A program made the translations under genes and the position numbers. The notes below the pieces were generated by a model. The model was not told where the DNA came from. It saw only the letters and a list, made by a program, of their open reading frames with translations, and searched no databases. A DNA stretch of 64,000 nt from Hyphomicrobiales bacterium (GTDB lineage Bacteria; Pseudomonadota; Alphaproteobacteria; Rhizobiales; Methylopilaceae), in NCBI GenBank assembly GCA_022842205.1, contig JALHQA010000007.1:1-64000 (forward strand), written 5' to 3'. This document shows, in pieces, positions 17,901 to 28,800 of this stretch; within the stretch, counting starts at the first letter, position 1, and every line of letters starts with the position of its first letter.

Positions 17901-18712
17901 GTGCACGCTACTCCGCATTCTCACCCTCCCGCATCGCCGCCATGAACGCCCGCCAGTGGTACGTACTCCGTTCGTCATGGCCGCGTATTCTGGAGATCAT
18001 CTATTGGCCGGCGATCTCGATGATCACATGGGGCTTCGCCCAGATGTGGGTCGGCCAGGAGAGCGGCGGCACCTTCACCGTCGCGGCGTCGACGCTGCTC
18101 GGCGGCGTCATCCTGTGGGATGTCCTGGTGCGCGGCTCGCTCGGTTTTTCCATCACGTTTCTTGAGGAAATGTGGTCGAAGAACATCGGCAACCTGATGA
18201 TGAGCCCGCTGACGCCGCTTGAATATGTACTGTCGCTCGCGTCGATGAGCCTGATCCGGCTTTTCATCGGACTCGTTCCCGTCACGCTGATGGCGATCTG
18301 GCTGTTCGGCTTCAACATCTGGAGTCTGGGCCTGCCGCTCGTCGCCTTCTTCCTCAATCTGATTGTGCTCGGCTGGTCGGCTTCGCTGGTCGTCTCGGGC
18401 GTCGTGCTGAGACACGGACTCGGCGCCGAGGGCATGGCGTGGATCGCGGTCTTTGTGCTGATGCCGTTCTCGGCGATCTTCTATCCCGTTTCGGTGCTGC
18501 CGGAACCGGCGCAATATGTGGCCTTTGCCTTGCCGAGCTCCTATGTGTTCGAGGGCATGCGGGCGCTTCTGATCGACGGGGTGTTCCGCGCCGATCTCAT
18601 GCTGTGGGCGGCGGGCCTCAACCTCGCCTACGGCGCGATCGCGGTTCTGGTCTATCTGCGCGTGCTCGAAAGCGCCCGCACGGCCGGGACACTGCTGTCG
18701 CACAACGACTAG
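17897..18712 (+). CDS. ABC-2 type transporter permease
   Basis: Six hydrophobic segments; 4-nt overlap with the ATPase gene. Confidence 0.9.
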   Translation: MSARYSAFSPSRIAAMNARQWYVLRSSWPRILEIIYWPAISMITWGFAQMWVGQESGGTFTVAASTLLGGVILWDVLVRGSLGFSITFLEEMWSKNIGNLMMSPLTPLEYVLSLASMSLIRLFIGLVPVTLMAIWLFGFNIWSLGLPLVAFFLNLIVLGWSASLVVSGVVLRHGLGAEGMAWIAVFVLMPFSAIFYPVSVLPEPAQYVAFALPSSYVFEGMRALLIDGVFRADLMLWAAGLNLAYGAIAVLVYLRVLESARTAGTLLSHND

Positions 18713-18741
18713 ACGCTTGATTTTTCGAGACACCTTCCGAT

Positions 18742-19335
18742 ATGCGGGGCGCTATGCACAACGGCGAGACTGAAAACGGGGCGGCTCCGTCCGAACCTGA
18801 AAACCCGGCTGCGGAACCCGCTACCGACGATCGTGCGCGGCTTGAGGCCGAGAACGCGGACCTGAAGGACCGGGCGCTGCGCGTGATGGCCGAGATGGAA
18901 AACCTCCGAAAGCGCACCGAGCGCGAGGTCCATGACGCGCGTGCCTACGCCGTGTCGGCGTTTGCGCGCGACCTTCTGACCGTTGCCGACAATCTCGACC
19001 GGGCGCTCGCGGCCGTGCCGCCGGACGACGAGGACCCGGCGCTGAAGGCGCTGACCGAGGGTGTCAGCCTGACCAGCCGCGAGTTCCAGGGCATCCTCGC
19101 AAGGCACGGCGTCACCCGGATCGAGCCCCAGCCCGGCGAGCGGTTCGACCCCAATATTCACCAGGCCATGTTCGAGGTGCCGGACCCTTCCCGCCCGACC
19201 GGCGAGGTCGTGCAGGTCATGCAGCCCGGCTTTGCCCTGTCCGGCCGGCTGTTGCGGCCGGCGATGGTCGGTGTTTCCAAGGGCGGGCCGAAGCCGCAGG
19301 TCGAAGCCGGCGCGTCGGTCGACCGCTCGGCGTGA
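18742..19335 (+). CDS. grpE: Nucleotide exchange factor GrpE
   Basis: [41 protein letters not shown]; start may be 18754. Confidence 0.95.
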   Translation: MRGAMHNGETENGAAPSEPENPAAEPATDDRARLEAENADLKDRALRVMAEMENLRKRTEREVHDARAYAVSAFARDLLTVADNLDRALAAVPPDDEDPALKALTEGVSLTSREFQGILARHGVTRIEPQPGERFDPNIHQAMFEVPDPSRPTGEVVQVMQPGFALSGRLLRPAMVGVSKGGPKPQVEAGASVDRSA

Positions 19336-19410
19336 GCGCGTCTCCCGCGCGTTAACGTCCTGTAAACGGTCTGCCCGCTTACCGGGTGGACCCGCTTTCG
19401 TCATTACGCA

Positions 19411-19710
19411 ATGGTCCGGTTCGGAAAAGGTACTGGGGACTTTGCGGTGACGGTCATGCCTCGTTTTCATCTGCGTGCGCGCCCGAGGGCCGATGAGGTT
19501 TCGGTCGCCATTCATGGCGCAGGCGCCACCGCGACCGTCCTTCCTCCGGACAACGCGCCGGATTTCCCGGGCGTTCGCGATCTCAGACTTGCCAACGCGC
19601 TGCGCTACGCCAGCGCCCTCGCCGGTCGGCTCGGCACCGATGTCGGCGTCCTCGACGACAGCGACACAGTCTTCTTCATCGAGGAGCCGGAGCCCGGCCT
19701 CGTCCTCTGA
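19411..19710 (+). CDS. Hypothetical protein
   Basis: ORF with coding-like composition between grpE and dnaK; no family recognised. Confidence 0.45.
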   Translation: MVRFGKGTGDFAVTVMPRFHLRARPRADEVSVAIHGAGATATVLPPDNAPDFPGVRDLRLANALRYASALAGRLGTDVGVLDDSDTVFFIEEPEPGLVL

Positions 19711-19755
19711 TAAGGGAAATACGCGGCTGCCCTGTCCGGACAGCCGCGCGTAAGG

Positions 19756-20055
19756 TCAGGCCGCGGCCCGGTTCTTGATAAAGCCGATGATCGCGGTGAG
19801 GACGAGACCGCCAACGCCGCCGCCGACCGCCTGGCCGAGGATCGCGCCAACATCGAAGCCCGCGCCTTCCGCCGTCGTGATCAGGTTCGGCAGCAGCGTC
19901 GACAGCAGATAGCCGCCGCCCACGCCGCCGGCCGCGCCGGCAACCGAGTTCAGCAACGCGCCAAGATCGAACCCTTTGTTGATCTTTCCTGCCGCGTTGC
20001 CGCCAATCGCTCCGGACACCAACTGAACGATGAGATTGATGATTTCGGGCGACAT
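19756..20055 (-). CDS. Small glycine-rich hydrophobic protein, function unknown
   Basis: MSPEIINLIVQLVSGAIGGNAAGKINKGFDLGALLNSVAGAAGGVGGGYLLSTLL...; start placed at ATG 20055. Confidence 0.65.
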   Translation of the reverse strand: MSPEIINLIVQLVSGAIGGNAAGKINKGFDLGALLNSVAGAAGGVGGGYLLSTLLPNLITTAEGAGFDVGAILGQAVGGGVGGLVLTAIIGFIKNRAAA

Positions 20056-20187
20056 ATGGTTCTCCCAGATGCCCCGCGTGGTCGTTTCCCCCCGCCCCGG
20101 GGCCCGGACGGGAATCAGGATTGCGCCGAGGTTACCGGGCTTGCCGTAAGGCGCAAGGCGTGACGCACAACAAAGCCCGCATCCTGT

Positions 20188-20218
20188 CTTGCGGCCCAAA
20201 ATCGGCCTTCTTATATAG
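20188..20218 (+). promoter_or_regulatory. Candidate RpoH-type heat-shock promoter upstream of dnaK
   Basis: CTTG (20188-20191), 18-nt spacer, CTTATATAG (20210-20218). Confidence 0.45.
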
Positions 20219-20352
20219 CCGCCAACACCACATACGATTGTGGTTATTTGCCTTGGGAGACCGCTGCCCGCCAGATCGGGACGGCTTTGAACCGGGGTGC
20301 CTCACTTCAGGGCCCCAACCGGTCTCGCTGATAAAAAAGGGGATGTAAGACA

Positions 20353-22266
20353 ATGGCGAAGGTCATCGGTATCGACCTCGGAACGACCAATTCATGCGTG
20401 GCCGTCATGGACGGCTCGGCACCCAAAGTCATCGAGAACGCGGAAGGCGCGCGCACGACGCCGTCGATCGTCGCGTTCACCGACGAAGGCGAGCGCCTTG
20501 TCGGCCAGCCGGCCAAGCGCCAGGCGGTGACCAATCCCGAACGCACCATTTTCGCGGTGAAGCGCCTCATCGGCCGCCGCTTCGACGATCCGGAAGTCGT
20601 CAAGGCGAAGAAGCTGTCGCCGTTCCCGATCGTGAAGGGCGACAATGGCGATGCCTGGGTCGAAGTCGACGGCAAGAAATATTCACCGGCGCAGATCTCG
20701 GCCTTCATCCTGCAGAAGATGAAAGAGACGGCCGAATCCAATCTCGGCCATACGGTCACGCAGGCCGTCATTACGGTTCCCGCCTACTTCAACGACGCGC
20801 AGCGCCAGGCGACGAAAGACGCCGGCAAGATCGCCGGGCTTGAAGTTCTGCGCATCATCAACGAGCCGACGGCGGCTGCGCTCGCCTACGGCCTCGACAA
20901 GAAATCCACCGGCACGATCGCGGTCTACGACCTCGGCGGCGGCACGTTCGACGTGTCGATCCTCGAGATCGGCGACGGCGTGTTCGAAGTGAAGTCGACC
21001 AACGGCGACACGTTCCTCGGCGGCGAAGACTTCGACATGCGCCTCGTCGGCTTTCTCGCGGACGAGTTCAAGAAAGAGCAGGGCATCGACCTACGTAACG
21101 ACAAGCTCGCCCTGCAGCGTCTGAAGGAAGCCGCCGAAAAGGCGAAGATCGAACTCAGCTCGGCGCAGCAGACCGAAATCAACCTGCCGTTCATCACGGC
21201 GGATGCGTCGGGTCCGAAACATCTGACCCTGAAGTTGACGCGCGCGAGGTTCGAGCAGCTCGTCGACGATCTCGTGCAGCGCACGGTCGATCCGTGCCGC
21301 AAGGCGCTTGCCGACGCCGGGCTGAAGGCGTCGGACATCGACGAGGTCGTCCTCGTCGGCGGCCAGACCCGCATGCCGAAAGTGCAGGAGGTCGTGAAAG
21401 CGTTCTTCGGCAAGGAACCGCACAAGGGTGTCAACCCGGACGAGGTCGTCGCCATCGGCGCCGCCGTCCAGGCCGGCGTTCTGCAGGGCGACGTCAAGGA
21501 CGTTCTTCTGCTCGACGTCACGCCGCTGTCGCTCGGCATCGAGACGCTGGGCGGTGTCTTTACGCGGCTTATTGATCGGAACACAACCATTCCGACCAAG
21601 AAGTCGCAGACCTTCTCGACGGCCGAGGACGGCCAGACGGCGGTCACGATCCGCGTCTTCCAGGGCGAGCGTGAAATGGCGGCCGACAACAAGCTGCTCG
21701 GCCAGTTCGATCTCGTCGGCATTCCGCCGGCGCCCCGCGGCTCGCCGCAGATCGAGGTCACTTTCGACATCGACGCCAACGGCATCGTCAATGTGACGGC
21801 GAAGGACAAGGCGACGAACAAGGAGCAGCAGATCCGCATCCAGGCCTCGGGCGGCCTCAGCGACGCCGACATCGAGAAGATGGTCAAGGATGCCGAGGCC
21901 AACGCCGACGCCGACAAGAAGCGCCGCGCGCTCGTCGAGGCGAGGAACCAGGGCGAGAGCCTCGTTCACTCGACCGAGAAGTCGATCAAGGAACTCGGCG
22001 ACAAGGCCCCGGCCGCCGACAGGGAAGCGACCGAAAGTGCGATCGCGGAACTGCGCACCGCCCTAGAAGGCGACGACGTCGACGCCATCCAGGCGAAGAC
22101 TCAGGCGCTCGCCCAGGCCGCGATGAAGATCGGCGAGGCTCTGTACGCACAGCAGCAGGACGGCGGTGAAGGCGGCGATGCCGGCGCGTCCTCTTCCGAG
22201 CAGAAGGAAGACGTGGTCGACGCCGACTTCACCGAAGTCGACGACGACGAAAAGAAATCGGCGTAA
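20353..22266 (+). CDS. dnaK: Molecular chaperone DnaK
   Basis: [21 protein letters not shown]; full-length HSP70. Confidence 0.99.
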   Translation: MAKVIGIDLGTTNSCVAVMDGSAPKVIENAEGARTTPSIVAFTDEGERLVGQPAKRQAVTNPERTIFAVKRLIGRRFDDPEVVKAKKLSPFPIVKGDNGDAWVEVDGKKYSPAQISAFILQKMKETAESNLGHTVTQAVITVPAYFNDAQRQATKDAGKIAGLEVLRIINEPTAAALAYGLDKKSTGTIAVYDLGGGTFDVSILEIGDGVFEVKSTNGDTFLGGEDFDMRLVGFLADEFKKEQGIDLRNDKLALQRLKEAAEKAKIELSSAQQTEINLPFITADASGPKHLTLKLTRARFEQLVDDLVQRTVDPCRKALADAGLKASDIDEVVLVGGQTRMPKVQEVVKAFFGKEPHKGVNPDEVVAIGAAVQAGVLQGDVKDVLLLDVTPLSLGIETLGGVFTRLIDRNTTIPTKKSQTFSTAEDGQTAVTIRVFQGEREMAADNKLLGQFDLVGIPPAPRGSPQIEVTFDIDANGIVNVTAKDKATNKEQQIRIQASGGLSDADIEKMVKDAEANADADKKRRALVEARNQGESLVHSTEKSIKELGDKAPAADREATESAIAELRTALEGDDVDAIQAKTQALAQAAMKIGEALYAQQQDGGEGGDAGASSSEQKEDVVDADFTEVDDDEKKSA

Positions 22267-22281
22267 CTTGCGTCGCACCAT

Positions 22282-22308
22282 CCCCGCCCGCGCTGCGGGC
22301 GGGGTTTT
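22282..22308 (+). terminator. Rho-independent terminator/attenuator between dnaK and dnaJ
   Basis: CCCCGCCCGC-GCT-GCGGGCGGGG-TTTT. Confidence 0.75.
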
Positions 22309-22331
22309 CACTTTCCGGGCTGAAGTGAACC

Positions 22332-23468
22332 ATGGCTAAACGCTGTTATTACGAAACCCTCGGTGTCCAGCGCACCGCGAAGGATGGCGATCTCAAATCG
22401 GCTTTCCGCAAGATGGCGATGGAATGCCATCCCGACCGCAATCCCGGCGATTCGTCCGCCGAAGCGCGGTTCAAGGAAATCAACGCCGCCTACGAAACGC
22501 TGAAGGATCCGCAGAAGCGCGCGGCCTATGACCGTTTCGGGCACGCCGCGTTCGAGCACGGCAATGGCGGCATGCACGGTTTCGGCGGCGCCGATTTCGG
22601 CGCCTCGATGTCCGACATTTTCGAAAGCATGTTCGGCGACATCATGGGCCGGCGCGGCCGCGGCGGCGGAACCGCCCGCGAACGCGGCGCCGATCTCCGC
22701 TACAACATGGAAATCACGCTCGAGGACGCGTTCAGCGGCAAGCTCGCGCAGATTCGCATGCCGACGCCCGTCACCTGCGAGGCCTGCGGCGGCTCCGGCG
22801 CGAAGGCCGGTTCCAAGCCCGCGACCTGCATGACCTGCGGCGGCGCGGGCAAGATCCGCTCCACGCAGGGCTTCTTCCTGATGGAACGGACCTGCCATGT
22901 CTGCCAGGGGCGCGGCGAAATCGTCGAGGACCCGTGCGCCTCCTGCAACGGGCAGGGCCGCGTCACGCGCGAACGCACGCTTCAGGTCAATATCCCGCCC
23001 GGCGTCGAGGAAGGCACCCGCATCCGCCTCGCCGGCGAGGGCGAGGCCGGCATGCGCGGCGGCCCGTCGGGCGATCTTTATATTTTCCTCTCCATCGCGC
23101 CGCACGAGCTGTTCCAGCGCGACGGCGCCGACCTTTATTGCCGCGTGCCGGTGGCGATGACCGAGGCCGCGCTCGGCGGCGAGGTCGAGGTGCCGACCAT
23201 TTCCGGCAGCCGCGAGAAGGTGAAGATCGCGGAGGGCACACAGTCCGGCAAGCAGTTCCGCATCAAGGGCAAGGGCATGCCGGTGCTGCGCTCGCGCGAG
23301 GTCGGCGACCTCTACATCCAGGTCGAGGTCGAAATTCCGAAAAACCTCACCAAGCGCCAGCGCGAACTCCTGGAGGAGTTCCGGAAATCCTCCTCGGACG
23401 ACAACCACCCTGACTCGACGGGTTTTTTTGCACGCGTGAAAGATTTGTTCGGTTCGCGCGAAACCTGA
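22332..23468 (+). CDS. dnaJ: Molecular chaperone DnaJ
   Basis: J-domain with HPD (CHPDRN), G/F region, four CxxCxGxG zinc-finger repeats. Confidence 0.99.
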   Translation: MAKRCYYETLGVQRTAKDGDLKSAFRKMAMECHPDRNPGDSSAEARFKEINAAYETLKDPQKRAAYDRFGHAAFEHGNGGMHGFGGADFGASMSDIFESMFGDIMGRRGRGGGTARERGADLRYNMEITLEDAFSGKLAQIRMPTPVTCEACGGSGAKAGSKPATCMTCGGAGKIRSTQGFFLMERTCHVCQGRGEIVEDPCASCNGQGRVTRERTLQVNIPPGVEEGTRIRLAGEGEAGMRGGPSGDLYIFLSIAPHELFQRDGADLYCRVPVAMTEAALGGEVEVPTISGSREKVKIAEGTQSGKQFRIKGKGMPVLRSREVGDLYIQVEVEIPKNLTKRQRELLEEFRKSSSDDNHPDSTGFFARVKDLFGSRET

Positions 23469-23533
23469 GTTAGGATGATTCTCAGGACGGCTGTCAGCCG
23501 CCTTTGTTTCCCGTCTCCCGGCAGCCACCGCGC

Positions 23534-24151
23534 ATGAACAGTCCTGCCCCTCTCGCCCCCCGGCTGAAAAAGAAACCGGATTTCCGGGACGAGGCGCGTT
23601 TCATCAAGAACTGGATCGACAAGCCGCTGATCATCGGCGCGGTCAGCCCGTCGGGGAAAGCCCTGGCGAAAATGATGGCGGCCCCGATCGACCCGGAGCT
23701 TCCGGGGCAGGTTCTTGAGATCGGGCCCGGCACCGGCCCCGTGACGGCGGCGCTGATCGCGCGCGGCGTGGACGAGGCCCGTCTCGTCCTGCTCGAATTC
23801 AACCCGGATTTCGTGACGCTGCTGCGCCAGCGTTTCCCGCGCGCGACGGTTCTTCAGGGCGACGCGTATGACGTGCGCGGACTTGCCGAAGGCGTGCTGA
23901 CCGGACCGCTGGCCGGCATCGTCTCCAGCCTGCCGCTTCTGACCAAGCCGGTCCCCCGGCGGGCGCGGCTCCTCAACGATTGTTTCGATCTCGCCCATCC
24001 GGGCGCACCCTTCGTTCAGTTCACCTATATGGTCCAGCCGCCGATTCCGGTCTTCGCCATCGGCGAGGCGGTTGCGACCGGCAGTCCGCGAATCTGGCGC
24101 AACGTGCCTCCGGCGCGCGTGTGGACCTATCGCCGGCAGGTCACTGCCTGA
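23534..24151 (+). CDS. pmtA: Phosphatidylethanolamine N-methyltransferase PmtA-like (class I SAM methyltransferase)
   Basis: VLEIGPGTGPVTAALIARGV...LVLLEFNPDF...VSSLPLL motifs of rhizobial PmtA. Confidence 0.75.
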   Translation: MNSPAPLAPRLKKKPDFRDEARFIKNWIDKPLIIGAVSPSGKALAKMMAAPIDPELPGQVLEIGPGTGPVTAALIARGVDEARLVLLEFNPDFVTLLRQRFPRATVLQGDAYDVRGLAEGVLTGPLAGIVSSLPLLTKPVPRRARLLNDCFDLAHPGAPFVQFTYMVQPPIPVFAIGEAVATGSPRIWRNVPPARVWTYRRQVTA

Positions 24152-24157
24152 GACGAG

Positions 24158-24724
24158 ATGAGCAAGCCGAGGATTCTTGTATTTGCGGGTTCGGTCCGCA
24201 CCGGATCGCTGAACGAGACCTTGGCCGCCTTCGTCGCGCGCCAGCTGCGCGCGCTTGACGCCGATGTCTCGCATATAAGCCTGAACGACTATCCGATGCC
24301 GCTTTACAACGGCGATCTCGAAAAGGCCGAGGGCCCGCCCGAATCCGCGAAGAAGCTCCACGCGCTTTTTGCCGCGCATCAGGGCATTTTCATCGCCGGG
24401 CCCGAATACAATGCCGGCATCACGCCCCTCGCCAAGAACACGATCGACTGGGTCAGCCGGGTCGATATTTCCGTCTACCGCACCCGCGCCTTTGCCCTCG
24501 GCGCGGCCTCCGATGGGCGGCTCGGCGGCTATCGCAGCCTGATGGCGACGCGGCAGGTCCTGGAACTCGGCTGCGGGGCGTTTGTCCAACCGGAAATGAT
24601 ATCGGTGTTCCACGCCTCGAAGTCCTGGAACGAGGACGGCGACCTCGCCGACACGTCCGCACAGCGCTCGGCGCGCCGTGCCGTCGAAGCGCTCGCCGCA
24701 AACGCACGCAGGTACGCGGCATGA
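24158..24724 (+). CDS. NADPH-dependent FMN reductase family protein
   Basis: [18 protein letters not shown]...[21 protein letters not shown]. Confidence 0.92.
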   Translation: MSKPRILVFAGSVRTGSLNETLAAFVARQLRALDADVSHISLNDYPMPLYNGDLEKAEGPPESAKKLHALFAAHQGIFIAGPEYNAGITPLAKNTIDWVSRVDISVYRTRAFALGAASDGRLGGYRSLMATRQVLELGCGAFVQPEMISVFHASKSWNEDGDLADTSAQRSARRAVEALAANARRYAA

Positions 24725-25425
24725 GCGGCACGACCAGCGCGCGCGACCGGATGATCGTCGCGCTCGACATGCCCGATCCTCTCGCCGCCAAGAACATGGC
24801 GCGCCGTCTCGGCACGTCGGTCAGTTTCTACAAGATCGGGTATGAGCTCGGATTCGCCGGCGGTCTTGCGCTCGCCGAGGAGCTTGCTGGCGACGGCAAG
24901 AAGATCTTCTTCGATTTCAAGCTGCACGACATCGGCAACACGGTGGCGCGCGGCGTTGCTTCCCTTGCCAATACAGGCGCGACTTTCGTGACCGTCCACG
25001 CCTATCCGCAAACCATGCGCGCCGCTGTCGAGGGACGCGGCGACGCCAAGGTGAAGCTTCTCGCGGTCACCGCCCTCACCTCTTATGACGATGCGGACGC
25101 CGCCGAGGCGGGCTATGCGCTCGCGGTGCGCGATCTCGTGCGCCTCCGGGCCGAACAGGCGCGCACCATCGGTATGGACGGCGTCGTCTGCTCGGCCGCC
25201 GAAACCGCGCTGGTGCGCGATGTCGTCGGATCCGACATGGTCATCGTGACGCCGGGCATCCGCCCGAAGGGCGCGAGCACCGGCGACCAGAAGCGCACTC
25301 TGACGCCCGGCGAAGCCATCGGAGCCGGCGTCGATTATCTGGTGGTCGGCCGGCCTGTAACAACGGCGTCCGACCCGCAAGCCGCAGCCGAGGCCATCGT
25401 CGCCGAAATCGAAGCGGCCCTGTAG
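24721..25425 (+). CDS. pyrF: Orotidine-5'-phosphate decarboxylase
   Basis: [15 protein letters not shown]...[21 protein letters not shown]. Confidence 0.97.
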   Translation: MSGTTSARDRMIVALDMPDPLAAKNMARRLGTSVSFYKIGYELGFAGGLALAEELAGDGKKIFFDFKLHDIGNTVARGVASLANTGATFVTVHAYPQTMRAAVEGRGDAKVKLLAVTALTSYDDADAAEAGYALAVRDLVRLRAEQARTIGMDGVVCSAAETALVRDVVGSDMVIVTPGIRPKGASTGDQKRTLTPGEAIGAGVDYLVVGRPVTTASDPQAAAEAIVAEIEAAL

Positions 25426-25447
25426 CAACACCGACACCGGAGGAACA

Positions 25448-25741
25448 ATGCCTAAAGGTTACTGGATCGCGCGCATCGACGTCACAAACCCCGAGCCGTT
25501 CAAGAACTACGCGGCCGGTGCATCGGAAGCCGTGAAGAAGCATGGCGGCCGCTATCTCGCCCGCGGCGGCGCCCATCAGGCGCTTGAGGGCGAGGCCCGC
25601 GCGCGCAATGTCGTCATCGAGTTCCCGTCGATGCAGGCCGCGGTCGATTGCTGGAACTCGCCTGAATATCAGGCGGCCAAGAAGCACCGCGACGGCAATT
25701 GCGAGGCGCAATTTGTTGTCGTCGAGGGTATTGAGCCCTAA
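25448..25741 (+). CDS. DUF1330 domain-containing protein
   Basis: [20 protein letters not shown]...GGRYLARGG...[24 protein letters not shown]. Confidence 0.9.
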   Translation: MPKGYWIARIDVTNPEPFKNYAAGASEAVKKHGGRYLARGGAHQALEGEARARNVVIEFPSMQAAVDCWNSPEYQAAKKHRDGNCEAQFVVVEGIEP

Positions 25742-25782
25742 AGCAAAACCGTGATGCAATCGCGGCGAGACGGGGAGAGGCT

Positions 25783-26586
25783 ATGCGGCTGGTAGTGGTT
25801 GGCGCGGCGGGACGCATGGGCTGCGCGCTGATCCGTGCCCTGCTTCTGACACCCGGCGCGAATCTGGCGGGCGCCATCGAACGCGAGGGATCGCCGGCGC
25901 TCGGTCAGGATGCCGGTGCGCTGGTCGGCCTGCCGGAAACCGGTATCAAGGTCAGCGCCGACCCGCTTGCCGCCTTCTCCCAGGCCGAGGGCGTGCTTGA
26001 TTTCACCTCGCCGGCCGCCACGGTCGAATTTGCCGGCCTCGCCGCGCAGGCCCGCATCGTCCATGTCATCGGCACGACCGGCTTCGACGAGGAGCATATC
26101 CAGAAGCTCGACGCCGCCGCGCGCCATGCGGTCCTCATCCGCTCCGGAAACATGTCGCTCGGCGTCAATCTGCTGGCGGCGCTCGTCCAGAAAGCGGCCG
26201 CGGCCCTGCCCGATTTCGACATCGAAATTCTCGAAATGCACCATCGCGCCAAGGTCGACGCGCCGTCCGGCACCGCGCTGCTTCTCGGCGAGGCGGCGGC
26301 GGCGGGACGCAAGGTCGGGCTCGCGGATGCCGCGGTGCGCGTTCGCGACGGCCAGACCGGCGCGCGCGTGCCGGGCACGATCGGCTTTGCCACATTGCGC
26401 GGCGGCTCGGTGGTCGGCGAACATACCGTTATTCTCGCCGGGGCGGGCGAACGCATCGAACTCGGCCACAAGGCCGAGGACCGCGCGATCTTCGCCACCG
26501 GTGCGATAAAGGCAGCGTTGTGGGGCAAGGGCCGTCCGCCCGGCCATTATTCGATGGCCGACGTTCTCGGAATTGCCGATCTGTAA
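25783..26586 (+). CDS. dapB: 4-hydroxy-tetrahydrodipicolinate reductase
   Basis: [39 protein letters not shown]. Confidence 0.97.
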   Translation: MRLVVVGAAGRMGCALIRALLLTPGANLAGAIEREGSPALGQDAGALVGLPETGIKVSADPLAAFSQAEGVLDFTSPAATVEFAGLAAQARIVHVIGTTGFDEEHIQKLDAAARHAVLIRSGNMSLGVNLLAALVQKAAAALPDFDIEILEMHHRAKVDAPSGTALLLGEAAAAGRKVGLADAAVRVRDGQTGARVPGTIGFATLRGGSVVGEHTVILAGAGERIELGHKAEDRAIFATGAIKAALWGKGRPPGHYSMADVLGIADL

Positions 26587-26595
26587 GGAGATTTC

Positions 26596-27216
26596 ATGTC
26601 CCGTACGCTTGTCCTCGTCCGGCACGGCCAGAGCGAATGGAATCTCAAAAACCTGTTCACCGGCTGGAGGGATGTCGATCTCACCCCGACCGGCGTCGAG
26701 GAGGCGCATGAGGCCGGACGAAAGCTGAAAGCGGTCGGCCTCAGGTTCGACATCGCCTTCACGTCCGAACTGGCGCGCGCCCAGCGCACGCTCGACATCA
26801 TCCTGTCGGAACTCGGGCAGCCGGACATCGCGGTGAAGAGGAACATTGCCCTCAACGAGCGTGACTATGGCGATCTGACGGGGCTGAACAAGGAAGAGGC
26901 GGCCAGGAGATGGGGCGAGGAGCAGGTCCTCGAATGGCGCCGGTCCTACGACATCGCGCCCCCCGGCGGCGAAAGCCTGCGCGACACGCTGGCCCGGACG
27001 CTGCCTTATTATGTCCGCGAGATCCTCCCCGAGCTTCTGTCCGGCAAGAATGTCATCGTCACCGCCCACGGCAATTCGCTGCGGGCGCTGATCATGGTGC
27101 TGGAAGGTCTCGACAGGGACGGCATTGTCCGGCGCGAACTCGCGACCGGGGCGCCGATGATCTACCGGTTGAGCGCCGAAGCCCGTGTTCTGGAACACAA
27201 AGACCTGTTAGGTTAG
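26596..27216 (+). CDS. gpmA: 2,3-bisphosphoglycerate-dependent phosphoglycerate mutase
   Basis: [26 protein letters not shown]...[17 protein letters not shown]. Confidence 0.96.
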   Translation: MSRTLVLVRHGQSEWNLKNLFTGWRDVDLTPTGVEEAHEAGRKLKAVGLRFDIAFTSELARAQRTLDIILSELGQPDIAVKRNIALNERDYGDLTGLNKEEAARRWGEEQVLEWRRSYDIAPPGGESLRDTLARTLPYYVREILPELLSGKNVIVTAHGNSLRALIMVLEGLDRDGIVRRELATGAPMIYRLSAEARVLEHKDLLG

Positions 27217-27242
27217 AACGATTATAACAGGTGCCGAAAAGC

Positions 27243-27271
27243 TTGCGGGCAAAGTGGTCGATTTGTTATAG
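27243..27271 (+). promoter_or_regulatory. Candidate sigma70-like promoter for irr
   Basis: TTGCGG (27243-27248), 17-nt spacer, TTATAG (27266-27271). Confidence 0.45.
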
Positions 27272-27283
27272 TTCAACGACTTC

Positions 27284-27303
27284 GACCCGCCCCAAGGCGG
27301 GTC
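27284..27303 (+). terminator. Stem-loop between gpmA and irr, in the predicted irr leader
   Basis: GACCCGCC-CCAA-GGCGGGTC followed by TTGCTTT. Confidence 0.6.
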
Positions 27304-27325
27304 TTGCTTTGCCTTTCAGGGATTT

Positions 27326-27799
27326 GTGATGGCCGAGGATAACGTTTCGAAGACGCTGGATTGCGGGCTCCGCCCCTCCACCTGTGTGGCGCGGGATGTG
27401 GGCGGCATGCTGCGGAGCGCAACGCTCAGGCCGACCCGCCAGCGCATAGCGCTCGGCCGGTTGCTCTACGCCAAGGGCGACCGTCATGTGACGGCGGAAA
27501 TCCTTCACGAGGAAGCCATGCGCGCCCGCGTGCCGGTTTCGCTCGCGACCGTCTACAACACGCTGCATCAGTTCACGCAGGCCGGCCTGCTCCGCGAGGT
27601 CGCGGTCGATGGTGCCAAGACCTATTTCGACACCAATGTCTCCGACCACCACCATTTCCTGGTCGAGGGCGAGAACCAGCTGATGGACATTCACGGCGAC
27701 CACATGACGGTCGAAGGTCTGCCGGAAGCCCCCGAGGGCATGGAAATCGCCCGCGTCGACGTCGTCGTGCGCCTGCGCCGCAAGGGCAAGAACAGCTGA
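27326..27799 (+). CDS. irr: Fur-family iron response regulator Irr
   Basis: LRPTRQRIALGRLLYAKGDRHVTAEILHEEA...VPVSLATVYNTLHQFTQAGLLREVAVDGAKTYFDTNVSDHHHFLVE; HHH motif as in Irr. Confidence 0.93.
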   Translation: MMAEDNVSKTLDCGLRPSTCVARDVGGMLRSATLRPTRQRIALGRLLYAKGDRHVTAEILHEEAMRARVPVSLATVYNTLHQFTQAGLLREVAVDGAKTYFDTNVSDHHHFLVEGENQLMDIHGDHMTVEGLPEAPEGMEIARVDVVVRLRRKGKNS

Positions 27800-27838
27800 C
27801 CAAAAGCAGCTGGCAGGCGTTCGGACATCTAAGATGCG

Positions 27839-27865
27839 AAAGGCCCCGTTCCGGGGCCTTTTCGT
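27839..27865 (+). terminator. Rho-independent terminator after irr
   Basis: AAGGCCCCG-TT-CCGGGGCCTTTTCGTTT. Confidence 0.85.
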
Positions 27866-27872
27866 TTAGCCG

Positions 27873-28484
27873 CTAGAAGATCTCGCCGGGATAGACCCCG
27901 AACAGCTGGTCCTGCCGCATCCAGCCGTCGAAACGGTCGCCGGAAATCCGGCACCATTCGCCGGAGCAGACCTCGACCGTGGCAAGCACCTTGGGCTGGA
28001 GCTGGGCGATGATCTCGGCTTCCTGGGCGCCGGAATTTCTGAGCGGCAAGGCCGGCTCGGACGACCACGGCGCGACCAGCGCGGTGCGCTTGCCCGACAG
28101 CAGCGAATGAAACACCCAGCCGTCGGCACCGTCGGCGTCGCGCACCCGCCGCCAATTGTCCCATTCGGCGATGATTTCGACCGGAAGGCCGGCGCGCTGA
28201 TAGGTCCACACGACATCGTGTTCCTTGCCGGCGCCGCGGCGGACATTCACTTCATTCGATTTCAGGCTGACAAAGCGCGGCAGCGGCAGGCCCGACACCG
28301 CGCCCATCGCGACGGCCCCGGTGGTCTTGGCCGCCTGCGCCTGCGACGGGGAAAGAGCGTCGGTCGCCGTCGGACCGCCAAGCCATTCGCCGGCCGAGAT
28401 CGCGAGATAGGCCGCGCCGGCCGCCACGGCCGCGAATGCCGTCACACGTCCGGCCGTCCGCCACAGATACGCCTGGCCATACAT
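27873..28484 (-). CDS. SH3b-domain protein with N-terminal TM segment
   Basis: FVSLKSNEVNVRRGAGKEHDVVWTYQRAGLPVEIIAEWDNWRRVRDADGADGWVFHSLLSGKR; start placed at ATG 28484. Confidence 0.8.
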   Translation of the reverse strand: MYGQAYLWRTAGRVTAFAAVAAGAAYLAISAGEWLGGPTATDALSPSQAQAAKTTGAVAMGAVSGLPLPRFVSLKSNEVNVRRGAGKEHDVVWTYQRAGLPVEIIAEWDNWRRVRDADGADGWVFHSLLSGKRTALVAPWSSEPALPLRNSGAQEAEIIAQLQPKVLATVEVCSGEWCRISGDRFDGWMRQDQLFGVYPGEIF

Positions 28485-28800
28485 AAGGAGATACTGCCCC
28501 GTGCCGGTTGTTATTGCGGTTGATGCGGCGAGCCGCCTGCTCCGTCCGCGTTCGAGAAAATACCCCCTGCGCCGTTGACGAAATCCTAACCCAGCGAGAA
28601 TGACGCCGGCCAGTGCGATTTGACGCATCGCAACGGGAATTGCGCCGCGACAGCGGCGTCTATGTATGTACGAGTTCATTCCGCCGCGACAAGCTTTTCC
28701 CCAGGTCCGGAAAATTGTCGCCTCGCCGTTAGATTTTTGTTCCCTTTTTGTTCTGTTCGTGGAACTCTCGCCGTCAGGTTTCCAAGACAGGGAGGTGGCG

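Noticed and set aside
19353-19368. TTAACGTCCTGTAAAC after grpE as a CtrA box
   Set aside because: Right half-site is TAAAC rather than TTAAC; a single degenerate match is weak evidence.
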